In this document: piece by piece, positions 10,636 to 21,670 of the stretch
Position numbering within the stretch: position 1 is the stretch's first letter
How the letters are laid out: each line of letters starts with the position of its first letter
NCBI GenBank assembly: GCA_905182855.1
Contig: CAJJDA010000002.1
Span: 1-64,000 of the forward strand
DNA length: 64,000 nt
Source: a gamma proteobacterium HTCC2207
GTDB lineage: Bacteria; Pseudomonadota; Gammaproteobacteria; Pseudomonadales; Porticoccaceae
Reading direction: 5' to 3'
Notes under the pieces: model-generated
What the model saw: only the letters and a program-made list of their open reading frames with translations
What the model was told of the DNA's origin: nothing
Database searches by the model: none
Position numbers and translations under genes: made by a program

Positions 10636-11232
10636 CTAGTTGTCTGGAAAGCTCCAGCGCGATATTACCAGTTTAAAGGAGTGGCCCCCATGTTGGCCGA
10701 TAATTTTTCTCGGCAAGGTACCCTCAGGTGTCAGGCTATAACGTGAAAATGCCAGTTGCCATCCAGCCTGCGTAAAACTTGCCGCGGTGCCATTTGCTGT
10801 TGTGACTAAGTTATAGGATTCGCTTTTATGCGGAGAGGGCAACCCTCGTGCCCACCAGCTCAGGGCGTCTACGGGAATGGGAACACCGGTAAGCTGTATC
10901 GCCAGCTGATCGGGTAGGCCGGTGTAAAGCTGATTGTCCTGGCGAAGCTGAGCCATCGTGCTGTTGCCAATGAGAGTCGCGCTGCCGGCACCCAAGGGTC
11001 CTGTGAGGGACAGCTGATACTGCTGCTGATTTTGTGACCAACGCAGATTAGCGCTACCGCCCTGATTTGCCGATTTAAACCCGAGCTTTCCCTGCAACTG
11101 CCATTGATGCAGCTGACTCACTAGCCTACTGTGCCCTTGCCAGTCAACTACCTCTGGGGTAACTCTAGGCTGCACACTGCAGCCGGTAAGCAAAAGAATC
11201 GCCAACGCTGCGCTGCACAGAGCTAGTTTCAT
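10636..11232 (-). CDS. lolB: Outer membrane lipoprotein LolB
   Basis: 198 aa, lipobox LLTGC; position between TPR lipoprotein gene and ispE. Confidence 0.9.
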   Translation of the reverse strand: MKLALCSAALAILLLTGCSVQPRVTPEVVDWQGHSRLVSQLHQWQLQGKLGFKSANQGGSANLRWSQNQQQYQLSLTGPLGAGSATLIGNSTMAQLRQDNQLYTGLPDQLAIQLTGVPIPVDALSWWARGLPSPHKSESYNLVTTANGTAASFTQAGWQLAFSRYSLTPEGTLPRKIIGQHGGHSFKLVISRWSFPDN

Positions 11233-12998
11233 GGCTGAGATTCCGTACCTATGATGTCAGCGCCAAGACGCTGCATGGTCGAGACAATCGTCTTATGACC
11301 CTGAGACTGCTGTAATCCTTTGGTCCAGGTTTCAAGGGCGTCAGCTTTTTCGCCCAGTGCCCAGAGTACCTCGCCTAGGTGCGCAGCAATTTCAGGATCG
11401 GGCATGATGCTAATGGCTTTTTTAAGATGCACCAGAGCCTGAGCCAACTCGCCCATCTGAAAGAGTACCCAGCCCATGCTATCAATCGTTGCAGGATCAC
11501 CGGGATTGAGGAGATAGGCACGCTTAATAAGAGTATGTGCCTCATCCAGCCGGTCGGTGTGCAAAATCATGGTGTAGCCCAACGCGTTCAGAGCGGTGGC
11601 ATTGTTTTGATCTTGAGCGATAAGTGCGCGCAGGTCCTGTTCTGCCAAAGCAAAGTTATTATCCTGTTCTGCAACCATTGAGCGGGCGTACAGCAATTGC
11701 GCATCGTTGGGGAACGCGTCGAGGCCGGCGGTGAGAATTGACAGCGCCAGATCTGTCTGCTGGGCGCTAATCAGTAAGTTTGATTCTACTTGAAACAGCT
11801 CCACAGCCAGATCTGGGCGCTCTTTACGCTGTCGCTGCAGATATTGCCGGGCGGCTGTCAGGCCATTGTGTTGAGCGAGAAGCGAGGTGAGGCGTGCCGC
11901 CGCCGAGAGATAATTGCGGCCAAAGCGAACCTCACGATAATGTCCTAATGCCGCGGCCATATTGCCTTTACGCTCGGCTATGCCGCCCAGATGAAACTGG
12001 GCGTCCGCTCTGAGGTTGGGTTTACTGGAGGCCTGGGTAAACAGCTCAACGGACTCTTCTATCTGCCCCTGATTAAGCAGCAACAGGGCCAGAAGGAAAT
12101 TATTTTCTTGATCAGCGGGGTCTTGCTTGTGCAGTATTTCAAACTGTTCGATTGCCATAGGGCGATCAGTCATAGTCAAAAATCGCGCATATTGGAGACG
12201 CAAACTTCTATTAGATGGCTTGCGGCTCAGAGTTTCTTCAACCAGCCGCAATGCGTCTTCGATACGGTCTTGCTGTTGCAGTAATTGGGCCAAAAGCAAT
12301 GTCGCGCGCTGGTCGTCGGGCATGATGTCTAAAAATGCTCTGGCAGTCTGTTCTGCGTCGGCAAGCTGCCCATTGTCGCGGTGAAGTATGGCGACGGCCA
12401 GCAGGATTGCCGGCTGCTTGTCACTCGGTAGTTCGAGCCGCTGATAGGCCGCAATTAGCGCCTGAATCTGCATACTTTGATCGTCGTTTAAGGGGCCTTT
12501 ATAGATCGAGGTAACGGCTAAAAAGGCGTCGAGGTCGCCTTCATTTCGATATAACCAATAGGCATGGGGCAGTGCGCCTAGCGCGTCATCGAGTATGCCG
12601 TAGGCCTGCAGCGCTGCATTTTGTGACTCTGGGTTGTTGGGTTCCACGTCTACCCAGAGCCGTGCCATTTCCAGGGCAGCGCCATGATCGCGCAAATGAC
12701 TGGCGACACGTCCGGCCATTTCTATCACGCCAGCGTCAAGAGTCTGACGGGCCTGCTTAAGATATGCTGGCAGAGCCACATCAAAGGCGCTACGCGTCAA
12801 TGCCACATCGCCAACCAACAGATCGTATAGCGTATCGCCAGTGAAGGAAGTTACCGCCATCTTCGCAGGCTCATTAGGGGCAGTTACGGTAATAACTTCA
12901 GTTGCGGGCGCTTTTTTACTTGCCAGCTGGGGGGTCGCAGTACAGGCGGCCAGGAGCAAAAAAGTCGTTAACAGTATGTAACGTTGCGGTGTATTCAT
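11229..12998 (-). CDS. Tetratricopeptide repeat lipoprotein
   Basis: TPR repeats; likely start at MNTPQRYILLTTFLLLAACT (lipobox), 26 codons inside the listed ORF; 4-nt overlap with lolB. Confidence 0.85.
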   Translation of the reverse strand: MNTPQRYILLTTFLLLAACTATPQLASKKAPATEVITVTAPNEPAKMAVTSFTGDTLYDLLVGDVALTRSAFDVALPAYLKQARQTLDAGVIEMAGRVASHLRDHGAALEMARLWVDVEPNNPESQNAALQAYGILDDALGALPHAYWLYRNEGDLDAFLAVTSIYKGPLNDDQSMQIQALIAAYQRLELPSDKQPAILLAVAILHRDNGQLADAEQTARAFLDIMPDDQRATLLLAQLLQQQDRIEDALRLVEETLSRKPSNRSLRLQYARFLTMTDRPMAIEQFEILHKQDPADQENNFLLALLLLNQGQIEESVELFTQASSKPNLRADAQFHLGGIAERKGNMAAALGHYREVRFGRNYLSAAARLTSLLAQHNGLTAARQYLQRQRKERPDLAVELFQVESNLLISAQQTDLALSILTAGLDAFPNDAQLLYARSMVAEQDNNFALAEQDLRALIAQDQNNATALNALGYTMILHTDRLDEAHTLIKRAYLLNPGDPATIDSMGWVLFQMGELAQALVHLKKAISIMPDPEIAAHLGEVLWALGEKADALETWTKGLQQSQGHKTIVSTMQRLGADIIGTESQP

Positions 12999-13158
12999 AG
13001 AATCATTTTCAAGGATACTGAACATTAAGACAATGACAATTATTAAAGTTTTGGCCTTTGTGTCGATTTCGCCCAAATCATTTTCTTACGATGCCACATT
13101 CCAGCGGCAGAGTCGTGTAAAATCGCTAACTAACAATCATTAATACGTACCAACCAAA

Positions 13159-14412
13159 ATGGGCATTTTAGCATTCGGCATCAGTCACAAATCAGCCTCG
13201 GTAGATCTCCGTGGCCAGATCGCCTTTGCCCCGGAAATAGTGGTGCAGACCCTTAAGACTGCGCGGGTCAGTCTGGAAGTCGAAGAGATCGCCCTGCTGT
13301 CGACCTGCAATCGGACCGAGATTTATCTCCAGGGCGATGTTAGCGACCAGCAATTATTAGAGTGGTTAGCCAGCTCTAAAGGAATTGAGCTTACTCTATT
13401 GGAGTCTTGCTTTTACTGCCATCGTGGTGAGGACGCGATCAGACATATGATGCGTGTAGCCAGTGGCCTGGACTCATTAGTCTTGGGTGAGCCGCAAATC
13501 TTTGGCCAAATTAAATCGGCCTATGCAGTGGGGCGTGAGGCTGGAACCGTCGCCATCTATCTTAATCAGGCTTTTCAACAAGCCTTTTCAGCGGCTAAAA
13601 GAGTACGTTCTGAAACCGCTATTGGTCAAAATCCAGTCTCCGTGGCCTATGCGTCGGTAAGTTTGGCCGAACAGATCTTTACCGATCTTCATAGTGCCCA
13701 TGCCCTGTTAATTGGTGCGGGTGAAACAATTGAATTGGTCGCACGGCATCTTAAAGAAAAAAACATTGGTCAGATTACCGTGGCCAATCGAACATTGAAT
13801 CGGGCGCAGGAATTGGCGGCAAACTTTTCGGCTGAAGCTATATTGTTGTCTGATATTCCTGACGTTCTGCACCGGTCAGATATCGTAATATCTTCGACCG
13901 CCAGCCAGCTGCCTATCTTGGGTAAAGGCGCCGTGGAAGCGGCGCTTAAAAAACGTAAGCACAAGCCTATGTTTATGGTGGATATTGCCGTCCCCAGAGA
14001 TATCGAAGCGCAGGTGGAAGAGCTTGCCGATGTCTATTTGTATTCAGTCGATGATCTTGAAGAAGTCATTCAGGACAATATGCGCGCACGACAGGTAGCC
14101 GCGGATTTAGGGCAGACGATTATTGATCAGGAGGTGCGATCCTGGACTAAGCAGCAGCGTGCACTGGCTGCGGTCGATACGATTAAAGCCTTTCGTGACC
14201 ACGTAGAAATTATTCGAGATGGAGAGATTGAAAAAGCCCATAGCGCCTTGGAGCGCGGTCAGAATGCGGCTGAGGTGATTAACACCTTAGCGCGTAATCT
14301 CACCAATAAACTGCTGCATAAACCGACCACCAAATTAAAGCAAGCCGGCGAAGAGGGACGTGACGATACGATTCATGTCGCTCATGAGCTGTTTGATTTA
14401 AACAAAAAATAA
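13159..14412 (+). CDS. hemA: Glutamyl-tRNA reductase
   Basis: 417 aa; LLSTCNRTEIYL, GLDSLVLGEPQIFGQIKSAY; divergent from lolB operon. Confidence 0.98.
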   Translation: MGILAFGISHKSASVDLRGQIAFAPEIVVQTLKTARVSLEVEEIALLSTCNRTEIYLQGDVSDQQLLEWLASSKGIELTLLESCFYCHRGEDAIRHMMRVASGLDSLVLGEPQIFGQIKSAYAVGREAGTVAIYLNQAFQQAFSAAKRVRSETAIGQNPVSVAYASVSLAEQIFTDLHSAHALLIGAGETIELVARHLKEKNIGQITVANRTLNRAQELAANFSAEAILLSDIPDVLHRSDIVISSTASQLPILGKGAVEAALKKRKHKPMFMVDIAVPRDIEAQVEELADVYLYSVDDLEEVIQDNMRARQVAADLGQTIIDQEVRSWTKQQRALAAVDTIKAFRDHVEIIRDGEIEKAHSALERGQNAAEVINTLARNLTNKLLHKPTTKLKQAGEEGRDDTIHVAHELFDLNKK

Positions 14413-14424
14413 CCAAGGGTTCGA

Positions 14425-15507
14425 ATGAAAGCATCGATACTGAGCAAATTAGATAATCTGTCTGAGCGCTACGAGGAAGTTGGTGCGCTACTAAGTGATC
14501 CAGATATTATTGGCGATCAGAACAAATTTAGAGAACTGTCCAAGGAGTATGCCGAACTTGAACCATTGGTGAAGTGCTATCAAAGCTACCAGCAAGTGCT
14601 TGAGGGTATTTTCGATGCTAAACAGCTGCTGAAAGATCCAGACCCCGACATGCGTGCCATGGCCCAAGAGGAGCTAAAAGACGGTGAGGGACAGCAATCT
14701 GAGTTGGAGGTGGATCTTCAAACCCTGTTGTTACCTAAAGATCCCAATGATGATAAAAATGTATTTTTGGAAATCCGTGCCGGCACAGGGGGAGACGAGG
14801 CGGCCATTTTCTCTGGCGACCTGTTTCGCATGTACAGCAAGTTTGCCGAAACCCAGCGTTGGAAAATTGAAGTTATTAGCGAAAATCGCGGTGACCATGG
14901 TGGCTACAAAGAAATCATCGCGCGGGTAGTGGGGCGGGGTGTGTACTCAAAGCTCAAGTTCGAATCCGGCGCCCATCGTGTCCAGCGAGTTCCGGAAACG
15001 GAGTCTCAGGGCCGTGTCCATACCTCTGCCTGCACCGTTGCTATTATGGCTGAGGCGGATGAACAAGATGCCATCGAAATTAATAAGGGCGACCTGCGTG
15101 TCGATACCTTTCGTGCCTCTGGCTCTGGTGGTCAGCATGTCAACAAAACGGATTCTGCTATTCGTCTGACTCACCTTCCCACGGGGATGGTGGTGGAATG
15201 TCAGGACGAACGTTCACAGCATAAGAATCGCGCCAAGGCGATGTCTGTTTTGCAGGCCCGTTTAAATGCTATGCAGGACGATGCTGTTGCCAAAGAACAG
15301 TCAGACCAGCGCAAAAGTCTGGTCGGCAGCGGTGATCGCTCTGAGCGCATTCGAACCTATAATTTTCCTCAGGGGCGGCTGACAGACCATCGTATTAATC
15401 TCACTCTGTACAAACTGTCTGAGGTGATGGAGGGTTCGTTGACTGATGTGGTTCAGCCTCTGGTCAATGAGTTTCACGCTGAGCAGCTAGCGTCCCTGGC
15501 GGACTAG
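14425..15507 (+). CDS. prfA: Peptide chain release factor 1
   Basis: 360 aa; [25 protein letters not shown] with GGQ motif. Confidence 0.98.
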   Translation: MKASILSKLDNLSERYEEVGALLSDPDIIGDQNKFRELSKEYAELEPLVKCYQSYQQVLEGIFDAKQLLKDPDPDMRAMAQEELKDGEGQQSELEVDLQTLLLPKDPNDDKNVFLEIRAGTGGDEAAIFSGDLFRMYSKFAETQRWKIEVISENRGDHGGYKEIIARVVGRGVYSKLKFESGAHRVQRVPETESQGRVHTSACTVAIMAEADEQDAIEINKGDLRVDTFRASGSGGQHVNKTDSAIRLTHLPTGMVVECQDERSQHKNRAKAMSVLQARLNAMQDDAVAKEQSDQRKSLVGSGDRSERIRTYNFPQGRLTDHRINLTLYKLSEVMEGSLTDVVQPLVNEFHAEQLASLAD

Positions 15508-15511
15508 CCCC

Positions 15512-16342
15512 GTGACTATATTTGCGCTGCTGCAGCGCAGCGCTGAGCTTGTCGCCAGCGACAGTGCGCTGCTCGATACAGAATTGCTGCTATGCCGTGC
15601 TTTGGGCGTCGACAGAGCCTACTTAAAAACCTGGCCAGATCGGTGGCCGAACACTGAGCAGTTAAACGCTTTTCATGGGTATTTTCAGCGCCGACTAAGG
15701 GGTGAGCCGATCGCTTATATTTTGGGTTGGCAGGGCTTTTGGAGTCTTGAGCTCAAAGTCTCAGCACACACTTTAATTCCCCGCCCGGAAACCGAACTAT
15801 TGGTCGAGACCGCTCTGGCCTTATTGCTACCACAACAGGCTTCTGTGTTGGATCTAGGTACAGGGACCGGTGCTATTGCGCTGGCGTTAGCCACCGAGCG
15901 CAGCACCTGGACGCTGACCGCCCTAGATGTTGAGCCCCTGGCGGTAGCCTTAGCGGAAGAGAATCGGGCTAATCACAGTTTGGATAATGTCAGAGTACTG
16001 CAGAGCAATTGGTTCAGCTCATTGCCGGCGGTCAAATTTGATCTCATTGTCAGTAATCCGCCATATATTGAAAACAACGATCCGCATCTATCCCAGGGCG
16101 ATGTCCGATTTGAGCCGGCCTCGGCACTAGTGTCTGGGTCTCAAGGATTGGATGATGTAATTCTGCTGGTGGCTCAAAGCGTCGGGTTTTTAGTGCTCAA
16201 TGGCTGGCTATTGGTTGAGCATGGCTGCGAACAGGGCGATGCCGTTAGAGCGCTATTTGCCAAGGCCGGATTTCACGCTATTGAAACGCGTCAGGACTAC
16301 AACAAGTTGGACCGGATTACCCTAGGGCAGTTGCAGGGTTAA
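15512..16342 (+). CDS. prmC: Peptide chain release factor N(5)-glutamine methyltransferase
   Basis: 276 aa, GTG start; LDLGTGTGAIALALA, DLIVSNPPYIE (NPPY). Confidence 0.96.
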   Translation: MTIFALLQRSAELVASDSALLDTELLLCRALGVDRAYLKTWPDRWPNTEQLNAFHGYFQRRLRGEPIAYILGWQGFWSLELKVSAHTLIPRPETELLVETALALLLPQQASVLDLGTGTGAIALALATERSTWTLTALDVEPLAVALAEENRANHSLDNVRVLQSNWFSSLPAVKFDLIVSNPPYIENNDPHLSQGDVRFEPASALVSGSQGLDDVILLVAQSVGFLVLNGWLLVEHGCEQGDAVRALFAKAGFHAIETRQDYNKLDRITLGQLQG

Positions 16343-17774
16343 GCGACTCGTCGAGCGTTGCAATAGCTTTCTTTGAAACGAAATTCCATCGGTACAGCAT
16401 CATCAGGCTGGCTAGACTGGCGGCGATAACCAGTCCGGTCCAAAAACCATACACGCCTATAGGTTCGCCCCAAACATCTGTTAGAGCCAAACTATAGGCA
16501 ATGGGAAAGGCAATGACCCAAAAGGCGACTATTTGAATCAACAGTGGCACTCGAGCATCTTTGTAGCCACGCAATGCGCCACTAGTTGCTATTTGTAGCG
16601 AGTCGAAACAGCCCAGTGCTGCGGAGAAGAAGAATAGGCTGGCAGCGATTATCTGTACATCCGGTTCGGAGCTGAACATCTGCGCAAAATCATGACGCAA
16701 AACAATCTTTAGGCTACCCAATATTAGTGCCAGCGCAAAGACCAATTTAAAGCCGGTCAGGCAAATCTGCCTCGCCTCGCGCGGATCTTTGCGCCCCTGG
16801 GCGTGGGACACCTTAATCGTTAAGGCCTGACCCAGGCCTAGGGGAATCATATAGGCCAAGGAATCTAAGTTGTTTGTGATCGCATGAGCACCGAGCACAT
16901 TGGCTCCCAAATGGGCGATCATCATGGGAATGATGGCAAAGAAGCCGACTTCCGCCGCAATCATTAGGGCGATGGGTATCCCCAGTCGGAGAATGCCCGC
17001 AATTGCAGTGGCGCTTGGCCCCGAGAACTGCTGATAGAGTTTTAGACGTTTCATATTGCCGGCATAGCGCCCATAGGCCGCCATAGAGAGTAGTAAAAAG
17101 GTCATGACTACCGTGGTTGCCCAGGCCGCCCCTATGCCGCCCATTGTAGGAAAACCGAGTTTGCCGAATACTAGAATGTAGTCGAGGATGCCATTGAGAA
17201 TAAAGGCCATACCGTTAAAAATCATCACAGGTCTGATATCGCCGACGCCCTCAAAGGTGCTACGAAAGGCAAAAAAAGCCGGAAACATAAACCCAGTAAT
17301 AAGGTAGGGAAGCAGATACCCGCGCGCGATGCGATAGACCTCTGGAGAAATATCTAAGCTGCCCAAGAGCAAAACGCCTAGCAGTATTGCGCCACAGACA
17401 GCGATACTCATTGGGATCGAGAGCCACAGCGCCTGCTGAAATTGAAAGCGCACTTTTTCCGGCTGGCCGGCTCCCCAAAAGTTACCAATAATGGGGCTGT
17501 TGCCAATCATAATACCAATCACTAGCAGGCTGATCATAGCCCAGATACTGCCACCCAACTGCAGCGCCGCCAGTGTGTCGGCACTGACCTGGCCGGCCAT
17601 ATAAATATCGGTCACGGTCATACCAACCACGGCCAGCTGTCCAAGCATCAGTGGCCCGGCTAGGCGCAAGAGATCACCAACGTTTTGCGCAAACGTAGGC
17701 TTTTTTTGAGGGTTAGGAGTCATTACTTTGCTATATATTGGCGTAACTTCATTCTGGTCGAATGTCTGCGTCAA
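16317..17774 (-). CDS. MATE family efflux transporter
   Basis: 485 aa, 12 TM; LAGPLMLGQLAVVGMTVTDIYMAGQ; NorM-like; overlaps prmC 3' end by 26 nt. Confidence 0.92.
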   Translation of the reverse strand: MTQTFDQNEVTPIYSKVMTPNPQKKPTFAQNVGDLLRLAGPLMLGQLAVVGMTVTDIYMAGQVSADTLAALQLGGSIWAMISLLVIGIMIGNSPIIGNFWGAGQPEKVRFQFQQALWLSIPMSIAVCGAILLGVLLLGSLDISPEVYRIARGYLLPYLITGFMFPAFFAFRSTFEGVGDIRPVMIFNGMAFILNGILDYILVFGKLGFPTMGGIGAAWATTVVMTFLLLSMAAYGRYAGNMKRLKLYQQFSGPSATAIAGILRLGIPIALMIAAEVGFFAIIPMMIAHLGANVLGAHAITNNLDSLAYMIPLGLGQALTIKVSHAQGRKDPREARQICLTGFKLVFALALILGSLKIVLRHDFAQMFSSEPDVQIIAASLFFFSAALGCFDSLQIATSGALRGYKDARVPLLIQIVAFWVIAFPIAYSLALTDVWGEPIGVYGFWTGLVIAASLASLMMLYRWNFVSKKAIATLDESLNPATALG

Positions 17775-17884
17775 AGAAAGCTAAATTTCATTGGTGCCAC
17801 TTAGTTCCATTAAATAGGCATTTTCTCCAAGCGTTGCACTCAGATTCTCAAGCTGACACGGCGGTTAAGTAAGAAATAGTAACT

Positions 17885-18479
17885 ATGCAGCAACTTATCA
17901 GATGTTATCGTCTGTTGGTCGTAAGGCTAAAGTGTATTGATTAGTTGTGGCTATGGGCGTTTCAGCTCTATCTGGCGCCGATCTTTCTGGCCGTGGCGGT
18001 GACTAAATTTTCTAATTTTGACGATATGGTGGCCTGGTTTGGAAATGCAGATTCGGGCCTTGGCCTGCCCATGCCAGTATGGCCGCTAGTGCTGAGCTGT
18101 TGGGTGGCGCTGCACGTTACTTGGTTTGACGACCCGCTTGTTTGTTATTGCGCTAATTTTTACCATGCGGGTTGTCATGGGTACATCGCGCTGGGACAAA
18201 GGCTGGTTTGCAATAGCCCCGGAAGATCCCGTCACGTAACGTAGTTTGAAAAATAGCGAGAGAGTCCGTCAGCGTGTCAGTGCTGCAAAACGTATTTTAC
18301 GCCAACATGGAAACTATGACTGGCTAAGGGAGAAGGGCAATTTGCTTGTTCTCAATAATGGTATTGAATTTGCGGCTACCTATTTGATCATGTTGTTGAG
18401 CTTAATTTTTACTGGCGATGGCCGTTGAGTGAGTTTGGATTGCTGGCTAGGCCGAAGACTTGGCAAAGAGCTCTGTTAG
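17885..18479 (+). pseudogene. Decayed DoxX-family / HvfX-like gene
   Basis: Frame-shifting reconstruction: MQQLIRCYRLLVVRLKCID*LWLWAFQLYLAPIFLAVAVTKFSNFDDMVAWFGNADSGLGLPMPVW / AELLGGAA / LLGLTTRLFVIALIFTMRVVMGTSRWDKGWFAIAPEDPVT*RSLKNSERVRQRVSAAKRILRQHGNYDWLREKGNLLVLNNGIEFAATYLIMLLSLIFTGDGR*VSLDCWLGRRL; in-frame stops at 17942, 18237, 18426 and about two frameshifts near 18090-18115. Confidence 0.85.
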
Positions 18480-18632
18480 ATGAGGTATTTAGGCGCTATT
18501 GGGGAGGCTCTATTAATGTCAGCGAGTAATTAACAAGTCTGCTACACTCCGCGCCATTCGCGGGAAAACGAAGACCCGAATAAGGGCTGGTTTTCGCACA
18601 TAACCAATTGTTAACTACTGTGTAGACATGCT

Positions 18633-20078
18633 TTGACTGAAAATAACTCTGAATCTGCAATACTAGATACCAAGCCTATAAGTTCTGCTGACCAGCCGTC
18701 GTCCTCTAACGGGCGTGGCGCAAAGGCCTGGGATATCGCTCAATTTAAAGTGGAACCTCAAGCGGGCAAAGTCAGATTTCATGACTTCGATTTGCCGCTG
18801 CAGCTCATGCGTGGAATCCAAGATACGGGCTTTGAGTACTGTACACCTATTCAGGGAGCGTCGTTGCCGCACACCCTCAACGGCCATGATATTGTTGGCA
18901 AGGCGCAGACGGGCACAGGTAAAACAGCCGCGTTCCTAATCAATATCATTACTGATCTGATTCAACATCCTGTTGGCGGTGACCGCTTTATGGGCGAGGC
19001 TAGATCGTTGATTTTGGCGCCCACTCGTGAACTGGCGATGCAGATAGCAGATGACGCCACTCAGTTGTTAAAGCACACCGACCTCAAAGTGCACTGTTTG
19101 GTGGGGGGTATGGATTACGGAAAGCAGCTTCAGAGAATTCAAAAACATCATTGCGATATCCTCGTTGGCACTCCGGGCCGGTTATTGGATTTTGCCAACA
19201 ACCGAGACCTCTATCTGGATCAGGTAGAGGTTCTGGTGATTGATGAAGCTGATCGCATGTTGGATATGGGCTTTATTCCCCAGGTACGCCGCTTAGTTAA
19301 TTTGACGCCGAAACGGGAAGACCGCCAAACGCTATTGTTCTCGGCGACGTTCACGCCTGAAGTGTTGCGACTGTCGTCCACCTGGACAGATAAACCCGTC
19401 ACGGTGGAAATAGGTGCAGAGCGCGTTGCCACCGACACAGTGGATCAAAAAGTGTATATCACTACCTCCAGGGAGAAATTCGCGCTGCTGCACAACATCT
19501 TGGTCAGTGATGACGTCGACAGCGTGATGGTTTTTGCCAATCGCAGAGATATCTGCCGAACCCTGCAAGAGAAGCTGAATAAACGAGGGTTTAAAGCAGG
19601 CCTACTGTCGGGCGATGTTCCCCAAACACGTCGTATGAAAACTCTTGAATCCTTCAAGAGTGGCGCCGTTAAAATTATGGTTGCTACCGATGTCGCCGGC
19701 CGCGGCATTCATGTTGACGGCGTCAGTCATGTGATCAATTACACCTTGCCGGAAGAGCCTGAGGACTATGTCCATCGAATTGGCCGTACCGGCCGAGCAG
19801 GAAAAACAGGAACCTCTATTAGCTTTGCCTGCGAAGATGATGCGTTTCTACTTGAGCCGATCGAGAAACTTTTGGATATGAAATTGGCCTGCACCATGCC
19901 AGAGGAAAAGCTGTTACAGGAAATTGCAGCTAAGCCAAAACCAAAGGCTAGCCCAAAGCCTGCGTCCGCACCTGTAAAACCGAAGCCAGAAAATATAGAC
20001 TCGCGCGAGCAAAAGGTGGCTGAAAAAATATCTAGTCAAGATAAGTCTGTCGACGAGCCCACCGCTAGAGAAGACTAG
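18633..20078 (+). CDS. rhlB: DEAD/DEAH box RNA helicase, RhlB-like
   Basis: 481 aa; AQTGTGKTAAF, VIDEADRMLDMGF, SATF, HRIGRTGRAG; TTG start; K/P-rich C-terminal tail. Confidence 0.88.
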   Translation: MTENNSESAILDTKPISSADQPSSSNGRGAKAWDIAQFKVEPQAGKVRFHDFDLPLQLMRGIQDTGFEYCTPIQGASLPHTLNGHDIVGKAQTGTGKTAAFLINIITDLIQHPVGGDRFMGEARSLILAPTRELAMQIADDATQLLKHTDLKVHCLVGGMDYGKQLQRIQKHHCDILVGTPGRLLDFANNRDLYLDQVEVLVIDEADRMLDMGFIPQVRRLVNLTPKREDRQTLLFSATFTPEVLRLSSTWTDKPVTVEIGAERVATDTVDQKVYITTSREKFALLHNILVSDDVDSVMVFANRRDICRTLQEKLNKRGFKAGLLSGDVPQTRRMKTLESFKSGAVKIMVATDVAGRGIHVDGVSHVINYTLPEEPEDYVHRIGRTGRAGKTGTSISFACEDDAFLLEPIEKLLDMKLACTMPEEKLLQEIAAKPKPKASPKPASAPVKPKPENIDSREQKVAEKISSQDKSVDEPTARED

Positions 20079-20848
20079 CTGCTGGGTTCTAAGCTGTAGC
20101 GCCTGCACCAAAGTAGTGTGCCCCCAATCACCGTGGCTGGCAGTAAGATCAGGTTGAGTAGGGGTATTGCAGACGCTGCTAATGCCGACAACCCGAATCC
20201 CATGGTTTGTAATTTCTGATCGCCTGCACGTCCCCGCAGCTGTGTAAAGCTTACCTGTTGAGCATCTGCTGGATAGTCTAAATATTGTAGAGACAGTGAC
20301 CAGCCCGCCCAGCTTCCCATAATGATTGGTGCTGCAAAATTTAACAGTGGGATAAAGCTAATCAGAAAGCAAAGCAGGCCAATACCTAGTGTGCGCGGCA
20401 CAAGATAGGCCATTAACTGCAATTGGCGCACAAAGCTAGACCAGGCAATACTCATCAGCGATGGGCTCGACTGCGCCGTTTGGCCATGGTTATCTAGGGT
20501 CATCAATATCACTTTTTCGGCAATCAGACCATAAAAGGGTGAGCCGATTAGATTGGCGACAATGGTGAAGGTAAAGGCATAGATCATCAGGGCCAGTGAC
20601 GTAAACATTAACCAGATAACCCAAGCCAGCCAGTGAAGCCAGTCGGGCACTGAACTAAGCATATTATCTAGCCAATCTCCCAGCCACTGCGCAGCGAAAC
20701 CGGTTGCTGACGCAAAAAGCAGTAAGTTGATCAGCAAAGGTATCAGTACCAACCAGCGAATCTGTGGATGCCAGAGAAGCTTCAAGCCCTCAATTATTAG
20801 AGCGGGACCTGAGGCTGTGGCGGATAGGATTGAAGATTGTCTGGGCAT
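20075..20848 (-). CDS. cysZ: Sulfate transporter CysZ
   Basis: 257 aa membrane protein; GLKLLWHPQIRWLVLIPLLINLLLF, NFAAPIIMGSWAGWSLSLQYLDYPAD. Confidence 0.92.
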   Translation of the reverse strand: MPRQSSILSATASGPALIIEGLKLLWHPQIRWLVLIPLLINLLLFASATGFAAQWLGDWLDNMLSSVPDWLHWLAWVIWLMFTSLALMIYAFTFTIVANLIGSPFYGLIAEKVILMTLDNHGQTAQSSPSLMSIAWSSFVRQLQLMAYLVPRTLGIGLLCFLISFIPLLNFAAPIIMGSWAGWSLSLQYLDYPADAQQVSFTQLRGRAGDQKLQTMGFGLSALAASAIPLLNLILLPATVIGGTLLWCRRYSLEPSS

Positions 20849-20938
20849 TAATTTTTAGTGCTTCCTGTGAGACTACTTTTAAAACCCTAAGAATAGCATC
20901 TATGCTTTTAGAACTAAGACTAATTTAAGGGCTAAATA

Positions 20939-21670
20939 ATGGGTAAGCTAATAAAAGTAACGTTGTCGTTGGTACTGGTGATTGCGGTCATAGTAATAAT
21001 GAATCTTGGCTCTGGTATCAAGGCCACTGTTGAGGCGCTGGGACCAAAGATCACTCAGTCAGATGTCAGTCTAGGCGCTGCCCAGATATCACTGATGTCT
21101 GGGCAGGGTGGTTTTAAGGGGTTGCATATCGGCAACCCTGAAGGCTTTAGCGCCGAGCCGGCCATGTCAATAGGTGAGATTAGTTTCGCTATGAATACAG
21201 CGTCCTTGGGCTCAGATGTCATTGTGATTGAGTCACTGCGGATTATGGCACCAGAAATCACGCTGGAATCTGGCCGTGGCGGCAGTAATCTAGATAAACT
21301 CCAAGAAAATATTCAGTCGTATATGGATGGTAGTGCCGAATCCTCTGGGGCTAAAAGTTCCGCGGATGCCAGCGTTATCATCAAAGACCTTTTGATTAAG
21401 GATGGCAAGCTTAGCTATAGGCTATCCGGCTCACCTACCCTAGATTTACCGCTGCCTGAGCTCCATCTGATGAATATTGGTGAGCCGGGTCAGGGGGTGT
21501 CAATAGCTCAGGCTAGTGCCAAAATTATCCATGCAATTTCCCTTAGCGCTACCAAGGAGGCATTTAAATTTGGATCCCCAAAAGATGTGGGATCTGCGCT
21601 GGAAGATCGGATCAAGGCTAAGAAGGATCGGCTGAAAGGGCTGTTTAAGGGTCTTAATGAGGACGGCTAG
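20939..21670 (+). CDS. AsmA-like/DUF748-type hypothetical protein
   Basis: 243 aa, N-terminal [16 protein letters not shown] and later beta-rich repeats typical of AsmA-like proteins. Confidence 0.6.
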   Translation: MGKLIKVTLSLVLVIAVIVIMNLGSGIKATVEALGPKITQSDVSLGAAQISLMSGQGGFKGLHIGNPEGFSAEPAMSIGEISFAMNTASLGSDVIVIESLRIMAPEITLESGRGGSNLDKLQENIQSYMDGSAESSGAKSSADASVIIKDLLIKDGKLSYRLSGSPTLDLPLPELHLMNIGEPGQGVSIAQASAKIIHAISLSATKEAFKFGSPKDVGSALEDRIKAKKDRLKGLFKGLNEDG

